Source of the DNA: Pedobacter sp. N36a
GTDB lineage: Bacteria; Bacteroidota; Bacteroidia; Sphingobacteriales; Sphingobacteriaceae
DNA: 64,000 nt
Reading direction: 5' to 3'
NCBI RefSeq assembly: GCF_014472395.1
Contig: NZ_JACSZW010000005.1
Span: 124,001 to 188,000, forward strand
The notes under the pieces are model-generated. The model had not been told where the DNA came from. It saw only the letters and a program-made list of their open reading frames with translations, and ran no database searches. Below, piece after piece: positions 35,502 to 43,975 of the stretch (positions within the stretch are counted from its first letter, which is position 1; every line of letters starts with the position of its first letter). The position numbers and the translations under genes were made by a program.

Positions 35502-36928
35502 TAGCTTTCTGGTTTATCGTCAAAATTTGGACATAGGTAAATAAAAGCAAGAAAAACAGCAACCACCAACGACGAAGGCATTGAATTGATTACTTCATTT
35601 CCATAACTACAAAAAAAGATTCCTGTACAGGTAGCCATCATAGCTATTGCTTTATATCTTAACCCTTCATTTCTTATATTCCATATCATACCACAACCCT
35701 GTCCAAAAATATACATCATGATACAAAACCAGGCTGTGAAACCGACGATGCCATACATCGCCCAAACTTTCACCCAATAACTATCAGGTTCGACTGTGGA
35801 GAGGAATTTATCTTTATTATACTCCTTACCCCAGGTTCCAATTACGCCTAATCCTCCTCCAAATGGATGAGTTTTCAGGTATTCTCCAATAATCTTTTGA
35901 TTGTTAAAACGGACATTCAAAGATGCTTCCTGAGGGTCTAACGCGGTTCTTAAGCGATAAATCTGGTAATTACCATTGCCAATATAAGTGTATTTTAGGA
36001 CGAAAAAGAACGACAGTGCCAATGCGCCACCTATAACCAGGACTTTGATGTTTTTTGTTAAAAATATAGCGAAAAAAGCACCAACTAACAGCGCAAAAAG
36101 CGCTCCCCTTGTTCCAGAGATCAGCATACCATAGAAAGACAAGCCAGCGGCAATAAGAAGAATCAGACGCTTCCACCACTTATAAGGACCTAAAGCCAAT
36201 ACCATCGCCATCAATGCGAAGGAAGCCTGAGAAGCACCGAACTGTCCGGCATCACTATAGAATGAAAATATCCTTAGCCTGCCCCATAGCACGTGAGTCA
36301 CCTCCCCTCCGTCAGTTAAAAACTGCTGTTCTCCTGGAGAAAGACCGATGTATTGCTGCTTCAGCCCATTTATAGTCGCTAATAAAGACAAGGACAAGAT
36401 TAAGATCAGGAATAGGCTCAGCTTCTGTTTAGAATTATAAATTAAAAAAACCAATGGGGTAATCAAAATTGGAAAAAGTCCAGAGCTTCTTATTTCCTGA
36501 AGCCAGCCCCTTACACTTGCACCTGCTGGGTTAATAATCTCCATGAAGCTGATCAGAAACCAGGCTAAAATCAATTTGGTTAAGTTATTATTCAGAATTT
36601 TCCAATCGTACCTATTATTCAAAATTATCACTGCCAACCAAGTCAGCAGCAAAAATATCTCGATTCCAATACCATACGGTAAGCCACCAATCTCTCTCGC
36701 GAGAATTCCAAATAAGAAGCAATAAACAGTTAAAGCAGTAAGGCCAACAGCAGGATCTTGAAATAGAAAAATAATGAACATAACGACCAATGCCCCTACG
36801 ATTAATATCACTGGGGCTAAAGGGGATGCAAAGGTCAGCACACTCACCACAACGGAGAGCAACAAACCTAGTAAAGAAATAATCACTGTCCGCCACGCTG
36901 GTGATAAGGATGATATAAATCGGATCAT
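35501..36928 (-). CDS. Wzy-like polysaccharide polymerase / O-antigen-ligase-domain protein
   Basis: This 475-aa polytopic protein has about twelve hydrophobic segments. The O-antigen ligase/Wzy_C-type region includes SGTRGALFALLVGAFFA and a large periplasmic loop (about 315-385) rich in charged residues, with RFNNQKIIGEYLKTHPFGGG and GTWGKEYNKD. Such proteins join flipped repeat units into polymer. It is the only polymerase candidate in the cluster. A strong hairpin lies between it and the Wzc-like gene upstream, and its stop overlaps the start of a 26-residue peptide. Confidence 0.86.
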   Translation of the reverse strand: MIRFISSLSPAWRTVIISLLGLLLSVVVSVLTFASPLAPVILIVGALVVMFIIFLFQDPAVGLTALTVYCFLFGILAREIGGLPYGIGIEIFLLLTWLAVIILNNRYDWKILNNNLTKLILAWFLISFMEIINPAGASVRGWLQEIRSSGLFPILITPLVFLIYNSKQKLSLFLILILSLSLLATINGLKQQYIGLSPGEQQFLTDGGEVTHVLWGRLRIFSFYSDAGQFGASQASFALMAMVLALGPYKWWKRLILLIAAGLSFYGMLISGTRGALFALLVGAFFAIFLTKNIKVLVIGGALALSFFFVLKYTYIGNGNYQIYRLRTALDPQEASLNVRFNNQKIIGEYLKTHPFGGGLGVIGTWGKEYNKDKFLSTVEPDSYWVKVWAMYGIVGFTAWFCIMMYIFGQGCGMIWNIRNEGLRYKAIAMMATCTGIFFCSYGNEVINSMPSSLVVAVFLAFIYLCPNFDDKPES

Positions 36929-36954
36929 TGTGATCGGGGGTATTTTCAGTTAAG

Positions 36955-36990
36955 ATCAGCGGTCTGTTTTTTATAAATTAGACCGCTGAT
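36955..36990. other. Intra-operon hairpin between Wzc-like and Wzy-like genes
   Basis: Perfect 11-base arms ATCAGCGGTCT and AGACCGCTGAT (36955-36965, 36980-36990) enclose a 14-base A/T-rich loop in the 71-base gap. No T-run follows on either strand, so it is not an ordinary terminator. It may stabilise or process the operon mRNA. Confidence 0.6.
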
Positions 36991-36999
36991 GTTTAAACG

Positions 37000-39156
37000 C
37001 TATTTAATTTTCTTTAATTGAATCTTATTTAAAACCCAACCTAGAAAACCCGGCTGGCCTTTAATATAATCAATCAGCTCTCTATCTCTGTCTTCTAATG
37101 GTTTTCCAGATTCAAATACTGCAATGTTTTTTTCTGTAAACAACAACCATTCTTTAGCGATATTAATATCACGAAGGCTATTTACATCAATAATAATCAC
37201 ATCAAACTCATTTCTGAGTACTTCAAAACCTGCACGCAGATTTTTAGCATTCTGCATTTCAAGTAAGGACGAATTGTTGTCATTTTTATTCAACACAGTG
37301 ATCAGATCTTCTGTCTGAATTTGTCTTTTTACCAGGAATGTTTCAAAATCCTGACTTAAAGAAAGTTCTTTAGAGTTTGATTTTACGACCTCCGTTTCTC
37401 CACCGATCAGCAATACCTTTTTTCCAATCATGGCAAAAGAATAAGCCAGGCTACTCGCAATAAAGGATTTACCTTCTTTATCATTTAAACTGGTTACCCC
37501 TAAAATCTTAGTATCATCACTTTCAAATGCATTAGAAATCTCAAATCGCAGCGATCTCAATAGATCGCGATAGGCCGTATATTCTGGATTGTTCCTATTA
37601 TCATTCCACACATTCCTCATACTAAGGTCTGCATCATGCATATAATTTAAACTACCCAGCACTCTTGAATTTGTTGCAGCTTCCAGTTGTCTGGAATCAC
37701 GTATGGTATTATCTAATAGAAAAATGATCAAAACGGCAACGAAACAGATGAAAAAACTCGCAATTCCTGCCAGACCAATATAAATAATCCCTTTTGAAGG
37801 CAATGGAGGTCCTTCCAGTCCAACTTGAGCTAACTGCAGTTTTAATGCGATATTTTGTTCTGTACGGGTTTGATTATACGAGTCTAAAGAAGCCATATAA
37901 TCTTTTGTTGCCAATTCAGCATCACGTTCATAATTCTGAATACCAGCATCAAATGGAACCATGCTGTTGTACTTGGCTTTCAGCATCGCCAATTCATTGT
38001 CAATAGATTTGATGCTACCTTTTGCCTGACTTACAGCAGTTTGCAAAGCCAGTTTTTGTTGAATCAGACCTTGCCTGGAGGCTATAGGGTTGGTCACATC
38101 ACCGTCAGAAATTCTCGAGCTCAAACGATCAATTAGTCTGGAAAGAGAATCTATCCTTTTTTTGTCGCTTACCTTAAAATTACCGTCTATATACGCGTCA
38201 TTTGCCTCTTTCAACTGATTTTTAAGATTCACAATAGCCCTATTGTCAACTGTAGAGTTTCCTTGGGAAAAACTATCACCTGATCGCCCGTTCAGTTTGG
38301 CATCAATATCGGCAATAGCCATTAGATTGGCTTGAATCTCTCTAATTGCCTGGGCCTTACGCTCCTCATTTGCAGAAATCTGCGTATAGACAATTTCAGA
38401 TTGCTTGTCGAGGTTTAACACCCCATTCTTCATCTTAAATTCCTTTAACGCAGCATTCTTGTCATTCATTGTACCTTCTTTCTTTTTCAACAAAGAGTCC
38501 AATAGCTGAATGGAATTATTCTGATTTACATTTACATCCCTTCCATAATTATTAATAAATTCTATGGCTAGGGTATTCACGACAAAAGCAGAAAGCTTAG
38601 GATTTTCAGAAGTATAACTAACGTTGATAAAATCACTGTTGTCAGGTCTGTAAATGCTCAGTTTCTTTTCAAGGTCTTCTTTGTTGTAGCCCATTGAAGA
38701 AAGGATATCATACAGCTTAAATTTCCCCTTATTGTCAACAATGGTCACCACGCTTTTTTGCTGCAGCTTTTCATTAAAGATCTGTATCAGCTCCTGGCGC
38801 TGGCTATTATCAAGAGAATCCAATTTTGGGCTATAAGGCTTAAACGAATCTTTCGGATTTTCAAGGTCATGAAGAATGAGACGATAAGAAAGAATACTCA
38901 TAATCCTCCTCATTTTCATTCTTTCAATAATATTAGAGAACTGCTGACTTATTTTAAAATAATCCGAATTCTGAGGACCACCTGCAACCACTTGTTTAGA
39001 TTGATCCACTAGTCCTGTAGCAATCTGGGCCTCAGAGCTGTATTCTTTAGGTAGATTTTTTACCAGAAAGAAAGTAATGACTGCTGCCATGATAGGCACC
39101 AGAATCAACAACCATTTGTATTTATTAAGAACTTTTAAAAATGCTTTTATATCCAT
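37000..39156 (-). CDS. Wzc/GumC-like chain-length protein with degenerate tyrosine-kinase domain
   Basis: This 718-aa co-polymerase has a Wzz domain with a membrane helix near residues 15-34, a long coiled-coil periplasmic part (about 200-440) and a second membrane helix around 455-480. The cytoplasmic end has the BY-kinase fold but with decayed motifs. Walker A reads SLNDKEGKS (556-564) instead of a GEGKS loop. The Walker A' position reads LLIGGET (582-588), where active enzymes have Asp residues. Walker B IIID (Asp657) is kept. There is no C-terminal Tyr cluster. It probably controls chain length and export without autophosphorylation. It lies 20 bases after the half-TolC gene and above the polymerase gene. 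Confidence 0.88.
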   Translation of the reverse strand: MDIKAFLKVLNKYKWLLILVPIMAAVITFFLVKNLPKEYSSEAQIATGLVDQSKQVVAGGPQNSDYFKISQQFSNIIERMKMRRIMSILSYRLILHDLENPKDSFKPYSPKLDSLDNSQRQELIQIFNEKLQQKSVVTIVDNKGKFKLYDILSSMGYNKEDLEKKLSIYRPDNSDFINVSYTSENPKLSAFVVNTLAIEFINNYGRDVNVNQNNSIQLLDSLLKKKEGTMNDKNAALKEFKMKNGVLNLDKQSEIVYTQISANEERKAQAIREIQANLMAIADIDAKLNGRSGDSFSQGNSTVDNRAIVNLKNQLKEANDAYIDGNFKVSDKKRIDSLSRLIDRLSSRISDGDVTNPIASRQGLIQQKLALQTAVSQAKGSIKSIDNELAMLKAKYNSMVPFDAGIQNYERDAELATKDYMASLDSYNQTRTEQNIALKLQLAQVGLEGPPLPSKGIIYIGLAGIASFFICFVAVLIIFLLDNTIRDSRQLEAATNSRVLGSLNYMHDADLSMRNVWNDNRNNPEYTAYRDLLRSLRFEISNAFESDDTKILGVTSLNDKEGKSFIASSLAYSFAMIGKKVLLIGGETEVVKSNSKELSLSQDFETFLVKRQIQTEDLITVLNKNDNNSSLLEMQNAKNLRAGFEVLRNEFDVIIIDVNSLRDINIAKEWLLFTEKNIAVFESGKPLEDRDRELIDYIKGQPGFLGWVLNKIQLKKIK

Positions 39157-39176
39157 TATCAGAGGGTAATATTTAT

Positions 39177-39857
39177 CTATTTAACTTCGGAAAGTTTGAC
39201 ACCAATAATTTCTTCCAATGAATCTTTAGCGTTAAGCAAGTTTACTTCTGCTTGAATTTTTGCCGTATTTGCATTCGTCAAGTTAATTCTTGATTGATTA
39301 TAGGTATCTAACGTAATTTCACCTTTTTCAAACTTATACAATTGATTATCAGCAACATTCTTGTTATCCTGAACACTTTGACTATAAATTTTTAGCTGGC
39401 TTATTTGTTGAATATACGCATAATATCTTCTTTTTACTTCAACAGCTAGTGAAAGTTCATATTCATCTGCCTGATATTGAGCAATCTTCAGATCAGATTT
39501 TGCTTTTTTAGCAGTGAATGGTTTTTGTAAGAAAGCACCAAGGTTCACATTAATTCCGAATTGGAATCCATTCACATTGTACGGATTTATCGGGTCAATA
39601 ACAGATTTCTTTTCTGGTCTGTAAAAATAGGATGCATTGAATATATCCAGGTAAGACAATGCAGTGATTGGCAATTCAGCTTTTGCTTTGGTTACTGTCT
39701 CATTCAGTGCTTTTCTTCTTGGATAATTCTGTTTTGCTAATGCAATGTATTTCTCCAAATCAGCATATTTAATATCGCCGATAATTGATTCCTGAGCGTA
39801 AGTATCTAAGCTTATAAACATTAATAAAATTAATGCCATTTTAAATAGATTTTTCAT
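39177..39857 (-). CDS. TolC-family outer membrane protein, half-length
   Basis: A Sec signal peptide (to about residue 21, YAQE) is followed by one outer-membrane efflux domain: an amphipathic strand (FNASYFYRPEKK, GFQFGINVNLGAF) and long helical stretches around QYQADEYELSLAVEVKRRYY and IQAEVNLLNAKDSLEEIIG. Usual TolC proteins have two such repeats and over 400 residues; this one has 226 and a normal stop, so it is about half. It may assemble as a larger oligomer and serve as the outer-membrane channel for the Wzc-like protein encoded 20 bases downstream, replacing a Wza-type protein, which is absent. Confidence 0.82.
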   Translation of the reverse strand: MKNLFKMALILLMFISLDTYAQESIIGDIKYADLEKYIALAKQNYPRRKALNETVTKAKAELPITALSYLDIFNASYFYRPEKKSVIDPINPYNVNGFQFGINVNLGAFLQKPFTAKKAKSDLKIAQYQADEYELSLAVEVKRRYYAYIQQISQLKIYSQSVQDNKNVADNQLYKFEKGEITLDTYNQSRINLTNANTAKIQAEVNLLNAKDSLEEIIGVKLSEVK

Positions 39858-39929
39858 GATTTAGTGTGGTTAAGAGAATTTGATTTAAGCGTTTATATTT
39901 TTGTTTGTAATTAAGATTATGCGTGGAGA

Positions 39930-41006
39930 CTATACCTCTTCTTTTTGAATCAATGCAGGAATCGTTTTTAATATAATTTTAAGGTCCAGTAAGATCGAAT
40001 AATTGTCTGCGTAAAAATTATCTAACTCTTTTCGTTCTGTTTCTGACATATCTTTCTTCCCTCTTTTACTGATTTGCCATAAACCGGTCAATCCTGCAGG
40101 GCCCAGGAACCTCGTAGACCATTCATTGGTGGTCAGTTGTTCTGCTTCATATAAAGGCAGTGGACGATTGCCTACCAGCGACATATCACCGATAAAAACG
40201 TTAATCAGCTGTGGCAGCTCATCGATGCTCGTTTTCCTTAAAAATGCACCGAGTTTCGTGATTCTTGGATCGTCTTTAAACTTTACAAAAGCCGCTTTAC
40301 CGTTTTTGCTATCCGATTCATTGGCATATTGGTTCAGGTTAGCAATAGAATCCAGCATCTTATCTGCATCGCTTCTCATCGAGCGGAATTTATAAAAATC
40401 AAAAATGCGATATCCAGCGCCTACCCTTTTACTCTTGTAAATCACAGGACCTTTGGATTCTAATTTGATTAAGATGGCAACAACGATGAACAATGGAAAT
40501 AAGAATAATAATGCCATACCTGATGCCATCACATCAAAGGCACGTTTTGCGAAGGGAGTTTGGTATTCCACCTCTACCGTTTGAGCAAGTTCCATTAACT
40601 TAGGTTTGATTAACTTAAATTTAACTAAAAAATTAAGTCTTTCACAAAAATCTTCTAAGGGAAACGGATAGGTATAATAATCATTCACCTTCAGCTCCAA
40701 AGCTTGTTGCCTCCATTTCTTATCTTCTTTGATGCCGAGCAGCACAATGATCAATCCCTGAAGTAAAGGATTTTTCTTAATTTCTCTAATTTGATCAAAG
40801 CAGTTTTTATTGTCATCCACTTCAATTAGAATGATATCAGGTAAGGTTAACAAAGACTGTTGATCCAGATACCTTTTAAAGTCTTCAGGATCATCCATTT
40901 GCTCTACATTGGCATCAAATTCCTCGGAAATCACACTCTTAAGGAGTTTTCCGAAATGCACAATTTTAGCATTAATTTGAGGACGATTAATTGTAGACGT
41001 GTTCAT
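39930..41006 (-). CDS. Initiating sugar transferase (WbaP/PglC type) with N-terminal pseudo-receiver
   Basis: Residues about 150-358 form a polyprenyl-phosphate sugar-1-phosphate transferase: RAFDVMASGMALLFLFPL (membrane hairpin), SKRVGAGYRIFDFYKFRSM, DPRITKLGAFLRKTSIDELP, GDMSLVGNRPLPLYEAE and GPAGLTGLWQISKRG. It loads the first sugar onto undecaprenyl phosphate. Residues 10-130 align with receiver domains, but the active residues are gone: the Asp pair is His17-Phe18, the phospho-acceptor Asp is Glu62, the Ser/Thr is Gly91 and the Lys is Tyr113. The upstream gene is an intact receiver and shares one base with this start (TAATG). The fusion suggests regulation of polymer initiation by protein contact. 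Confidence 0.9.
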   Translation of the reverse strand: MNTSTINRPQINAKIVHFGKLLKSVISEEFDANVEQMDDPEDFKRYLDQQSLLTLPDIILIEVDDNKNCFDQIREIKKNPLLQGLIIVLLGIKEDKKWRQQALELKVNDYYTYPFPLEDFCERLNFLVKFKLIKPKLMELAQTVEVEYQTPFAKRAFDVMASGMALLFLFPLFIVVAILIKLESKGPVIYKSKRVGAGYRIFDFYKFRSMRSDADKMLDSIANLNQYANESDSKNGKAAFVKFKDDPRITKLGAFLRKTSIDELPQLINVFIGDMSLVGNRPLPLYEAEQLTTNEWSTRFLGPAGLTGLWQISKRGKKDMSETERKELDNFYADNYSILLDLKIILKTIPALIQKEEV

Positions 41007-41509
41007 TATGCGATAAGTTGAGCAATTTGCGTTTTTAATGTTGCCGGATTAAAAGGTTTTTCTAAATAACTGTCTATTTTAAACGGCATATTCTTTACTT
41101 TTTCAGCAAGATCCTCGGCGCCAGACAATAAGATTACCGGTGTATTTCTATAGAAGCCACTGATCTTAAGGTTTCTAATTAAAGAACTTCCATCAAAATA
41201 AGGCATCATCAAATCAGAGATAATCAGATCCGGATCATTACCTTCTTCTAACCAGGCAATGGCTTCAATCCCACTCTTTTTAATGATTAAATCATAATCT
41301 GCAGCCAAAATGAAACTCAACAGCTTGAGAATACTAAGTTCGTCATCTACAATTAATATGCTTTTTCTGTGACCGGTTTTACTTTCCATGTATTCTTTAG
41401 TGTGCGTCTTGCCAGAACTCCACAACAAAAACTTATCCAAGTATGGAGAATGATCTGTTTCAGGTGACCTGGTTTTACTATTGTTGTTACTGATTATATC
41501 TGTAAACAT
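41006..41509 (-). CDS. Stand-alone response-regulator receiver protein
   Basis: A 45-residue Ser/Thr-rich leader precedes an intact receiver domain with Asp55-Asp56 (ILIVDDE), phospho-acceptor Asp99 (LIISDLMMP), Ser129 (VILLSG) and Lys151 (EKPF). No output domain follows. Met41 (41389) is an alternative start giving just the receiver. It is the first gene of the 19-kb polysaccharide operon and is coupled to the sugar transferase by a TAATG overlap. It probably acts by binding another protein, plausibly the pseudo-receiver of its neighbour. No histidine kinase gene is present in the window. Confidence 0.9.
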   Translation of the reverse strand: MFTDIISNNNSKTRSPETDHSPYLDKFLLWSSGKTHTKEYMESKTGHRKSILIVDDELSILKLLSFILAADYDLIIKKSGIEAIAWLEEGNDPDLIISDLMMPYFDGSSLIRNLKISGFYRNTPVILLSGAEDLAEKVKNMPFKIDSYLEKPFNPATLKTQIAQLIA

Positions 41510-41599
41510 AATGCTTTTTCTAGTTAAACCTTTAATTAAACTTTCTTTGATTTAAAAAAAAGCAGAAATTATTTCATTCCATATTTCCTACCAGCTCAT

Positions 41600-41974
41600 T
41601 TATTTTATATTTATCTCAAATGTCTTCCTCCTGCGTTCACCAGCAGACCATTTATTCAATTCATTGGAAACTACCCGACCAAAGGAATCGACCACTAGAA
41701 CCCTTATTTTTTGTTCTTCTTTGGAAAGGACTTCTGTGACCAAAGCAAAATCACCGGAGTAAAAAAAGGGCATATCATTACTCCCCTCATCAATCCCCAC
41801 TTTAAAATCCTTGTTATTGACCTGATACGTCACCTCACATTTACTGCATTCGACTCTCAAAAGCCCTTCGCGCTTTAGAATCACATGATCAAGACTATCT
41901 AAAGAATTGTCTTTCTTACAGCTGCCTAAAAAAGCAATGGCGACTAATAACAATAAGGGAGATAAAACGCGCAT
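41600..41974 (-). CDS. Small lipoprotein, function unknown
   Basis: The frame is open to 42046, but the ATG at 41974 gives a clean lipoprotein signal, RVLSPLLLLVAIAFLGSC followed by KKDN. The mature part of about 106 residues contains a CSKC pair at RVECSKCEVTYQ and alternating beta-type segments. I recognise no family. It has its own position 90 bases upstream of the regulator gene on the same strand and could be transcribed with it. The two close Cys could form a disulfide or bind metal in the periplasm. Confidence 0.65.
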   Translation of the reverse strand: MRVLSPLLLLVAIAFLGSCKKDNSLDSLDHVILKREGLLRVECSKCEVTYQVNNKDFKVGIDEGSNDMPFFYSGDFALVTEVLSKEEQKIRVLVVDSFGRVVSNELNKWSAGERRRKTFEINIK

Positions 41975-42275
41975 TTTCCTATAATTTAACAAAATATTAA
42001 AGGAAAAAACCAGGCCAAGCCTGTATTTTCGAAAAATGAAGGCCAAAATAAACTCATAAACTCAAGCCCAAGCTTATAGAGGCCCATTTTCTATATTAAA
42101 AACATTATTTATGATTTGAGAAACCTTAGATTAAAGGAGTTTTATTTTCCCAATAAACGCCCCATTGTGGGCATTTTTCTACAACTATTTTAACCATAAA
42201 AATAGGTGTTACACCGCTAATTTAGCTATTAGAGAACCTTTTTGGAGCAATAAATACCTCGTCGCCTAAGCCGTT

Positions 42276-42485
42276 TTATTTGTCCATTAAAGAACTCCGT
42301 TCCACAGGGAGGTTGGGGTATTTCAGGTCATTTTCCCCATCCGGATTCCCGGTTACTCTTTCATGGTCGCTATTCAAATAACCATTGAATGAAAAATCCT
42401 CAGAAGAGCCATCTGCGTCCAATCCTAGGTTATTTTTTTCCTGATAAAGTCTGCTGCGAAGCTGATTTTTCCTGTGATTCATCAT
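42276..42485 (-). CDS. Small hydrophilic hypothetical protein
   Basis: This is a 69-codon frame with no leader and no hydrophobic segment. The start is MNHRKNQLRSRLYQEKNN, then an acidic and Asn/Gly-rich part (DADGSSEDFSFNGY, TGNPDGENDLKYPNLP). Composition is protein-like rather than random shadow, and no competing gene covers this stretch. It is not recognised and may be disordered. ATG 42482 is the second possible start. Confidence 0.45.
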   Translation of the reverse strand: MMNHRKNQLRSRLYQEKNNLGLDADGSSEDFSFNGYLNSDHERVTGNPDGENDLKYPNLPVERSSLMDK

Positions 42486-42809
42486 TATTATAGGTATGAT
42501 TGTTGAGTTTACACCATTAATTACCCCCGGAATTTAACTATCCGGAACTGCTTTCCAGACTATATCAAAGAATACTAAGCTTACATTAAGAGGCTAAATC
42601 ACATCGTAACCATACCAAAGCCTGGCTGATGAACCAAAATGAGAGCCTATTATTCGTTGATCATAGCCCGGATAAATTAACAAGTCACTCTAAGATAGGT
42701 TTTAACAAAATAAAATTTCCTATGTTTAAAATATACTCCACCCTTACTTTAAGATTTTGATATTAATATTCAATTCATTATTTTCACCTCGAAATATATA
42801 TATAATAAT
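42486..42809. other. Intergenic region ahead of the cold-shock gene
   Basis: This AT-rich spacer of 324 bases has no ORF of note. It should contain the promoter and a long 5' leader of the cold-shock gene, as is usual for cspA-type genes. I could not mark a confident -7 box. The last 30 bases are an A/T run of TATATATAATAAT type directly before the ATG. Confidence 0.45.
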
Positions 42810-43016
42810 ATGCGTACAACAGGAAAAGTTAAATGGTTTAATTCTGCAAAAGGGTTTGGATTTATAACTCCAGAAGATGGAGGAAAAGATATTTTCGTAC
42901 ATTTTTCTGCGATTGCAGGAGATTCATTCAGAGAACTGAATGAAGGAGACAGCGTAGAATTCGAATTGAATGAAGGCAAAAAAGGTCCTGAGGCTTCAAA
43001 CGTAACCGTTCTTTAG
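42810..43016 (+). CDS. Cold-shock domain protein, CspA family
   Basis: This 68-aa single-domain nucleic-acid-binding protein has RNP1 KGFGFITP and RNP2 IFVHFSAI, preceded by GKVKWFNSA. The length and the ending SNVTVL are standard for CspA-like RNA chaperones that melt mRNA structure. The first residues after the start (RTT) are short, and ATG 42810 is the only suitable start. A strong terminator follows 23 bases after the stop, so it is a single-gene unit. Confidence 0.95.
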   Translation: MRTTGKVKWFNSAKGFGFITPEDGGKDIFVHFSAIAGDSFRELNEGDSVEFELNEGKKGPEASNVTVL

Positions 43017-43039
43017 TCTTTACATTCATTGTATAAAGA

Positions 43040-43068
43040 GGGGGATGCTCAGGCATTACCCCTTTTTT
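43040..43068 (+). terminator. Rho-independent terminator of the cold-shock gene
   Basis: A stem of GGGGATGC pairing with GCAT-TA-CCCC (a two-base bulge) around the loop TCAG is followed by six T. Confidence 0.85.
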
Positions 43069-43090
43069 ATTTTAATCCAAAGGCATTCCT

Positions 43091-43939
43091 ATGCAAACCA
43101 ACTCAACAACTATAAAAAAACCGACAGTCAGCATTCTTGGCTGTGGCTGGTATGGATTAGCGCTCGCTAAACGTCTCGTGTCTACCGGCTACCTGGTAAA
43201 AGGTTCCAGCACCAGTGTGGAGAAACTAGCACTCCTCTCCTCCCTGTCTATCCAGCCTTTTTTACTTAATTTCCAGGAAGATGAGATAGAAAGCAATCCT
43301 GAGTTCTTTCAAACAGAACTCCTGCTAATCGCCATTCCTCCTAAAAGAAGCAGCTCCGAACAAGCCTTCTTTTTAGGGAAAATAAAAAAGATAGCGGCAT
43401 TCGCAGAGGCTCAAAAAGTACCACAGGTGATTTTCATCAGCTCCACAGCTGTTTATGGGGAATCTAATCAGGAAATGACCAGCTCAAGTCCGACAATGCC
43501 AGATACTGCTTCCGGGAAAGCCATGCTGGAGACAGAACAATGGTTAAGTGCCCATCCTTCCTTTACCACCACCATCCTCCGTTTTGCAGGATTAATCGGT
43601 CCGGGAAGAAATCCAGGAAGGTTCTTTGCCGGAAAGCAAGACATTCCCAACGGAAGATCACCGGTAAATCTGGTGCATCAGGAAGACTGTGTAGAATTCA
43701 CGCTGGCCCTGATTGAACAAGCGGCCTTTGGTCAGATCTACAATGTATGCAGTCCTGACCATCCCAGCAAACAAGTGTTTTATGTTAAAGCTGCCGAACA
43801 GGCTCAGTTACCTTTACCGGCCTTCATTGATGAACTGCTAAATTGGAAAATTGTCTCCGGCGAGACTTCCAATGCAGCCTTCCAGTACGAATACCGCATC
43901 GCTGATTTTTCGGAATGGATGGATCGCAATAAATTTTAA
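43091..43939 (+). CDS. NAD(P)-binding SDR-like protein, YeeZ type
   Basis: A Rossmann fold of 282 aa: VSILGCGWYGLALAKRL (about 13-29) binds the dinucleotide, LLIAIPPKRSS follows the fourth strand, and VIFISSTAVYGES carries the SDR-like Ser and Tyr. RFAGLIGPGRNP and VHQEDCV are typical of extended SDR/epimerase proteins. The glycine pattern GCGWYG places it with YeeZ-like atypical SDRs of unknown substrate. It lies after the cold-shock terminator and 36 bases before the nuclease gene; these two probably share a transcript. Confidence 0.82.
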   Translation: MQTNSTTIKKPTVSILGCGWYGLALAKRLVSTGYLVKGSSTSVEKLALLSSLSIQPFLLNFQEDEIESNPEFFQTELLLIAIPPKRSSSEQAFFLGKIKKIAAFAEAQKVPQVIFISSTAVYGESNQEMTSSSPTMPDTASGKAMLETEQWLSAHPSFTTTILRFAGLIGPGRNPGRFFAGKQDIPNGRSPVNLVHQEDCVEFTLALIEQAAFGQIYNVCSPDHPSKQVFYVKAAEQAQLPLPAFIDELLNWKIVSGETSNAAFQYEYRIADFSEWMDRNKF

Positions 43940-43975
43940 ATTGATATATTGCTGCATTTAAGGAATACCGGAAAT

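Noticed and set aside
36003-36179. Antisense and other-frame reading frames inside the polymerase, TelA and UbiA genes
   Set aside because: They are shadows of long, well-supported genes and show no family motifs or start contexts of their own.
41006-41509. Receiver protein as a DNA-binding response regulator
   Set aside because: The domain ends at the protein end (Lys151 is 17 residues from the C-terminus); there is no room for an output domain.
42159-42177. GCCC/GGGC hairpin followed by five T
   Set aside because: The stem is only four bases and no + strand gene ends just before it, so it is too weak to call a terminator.
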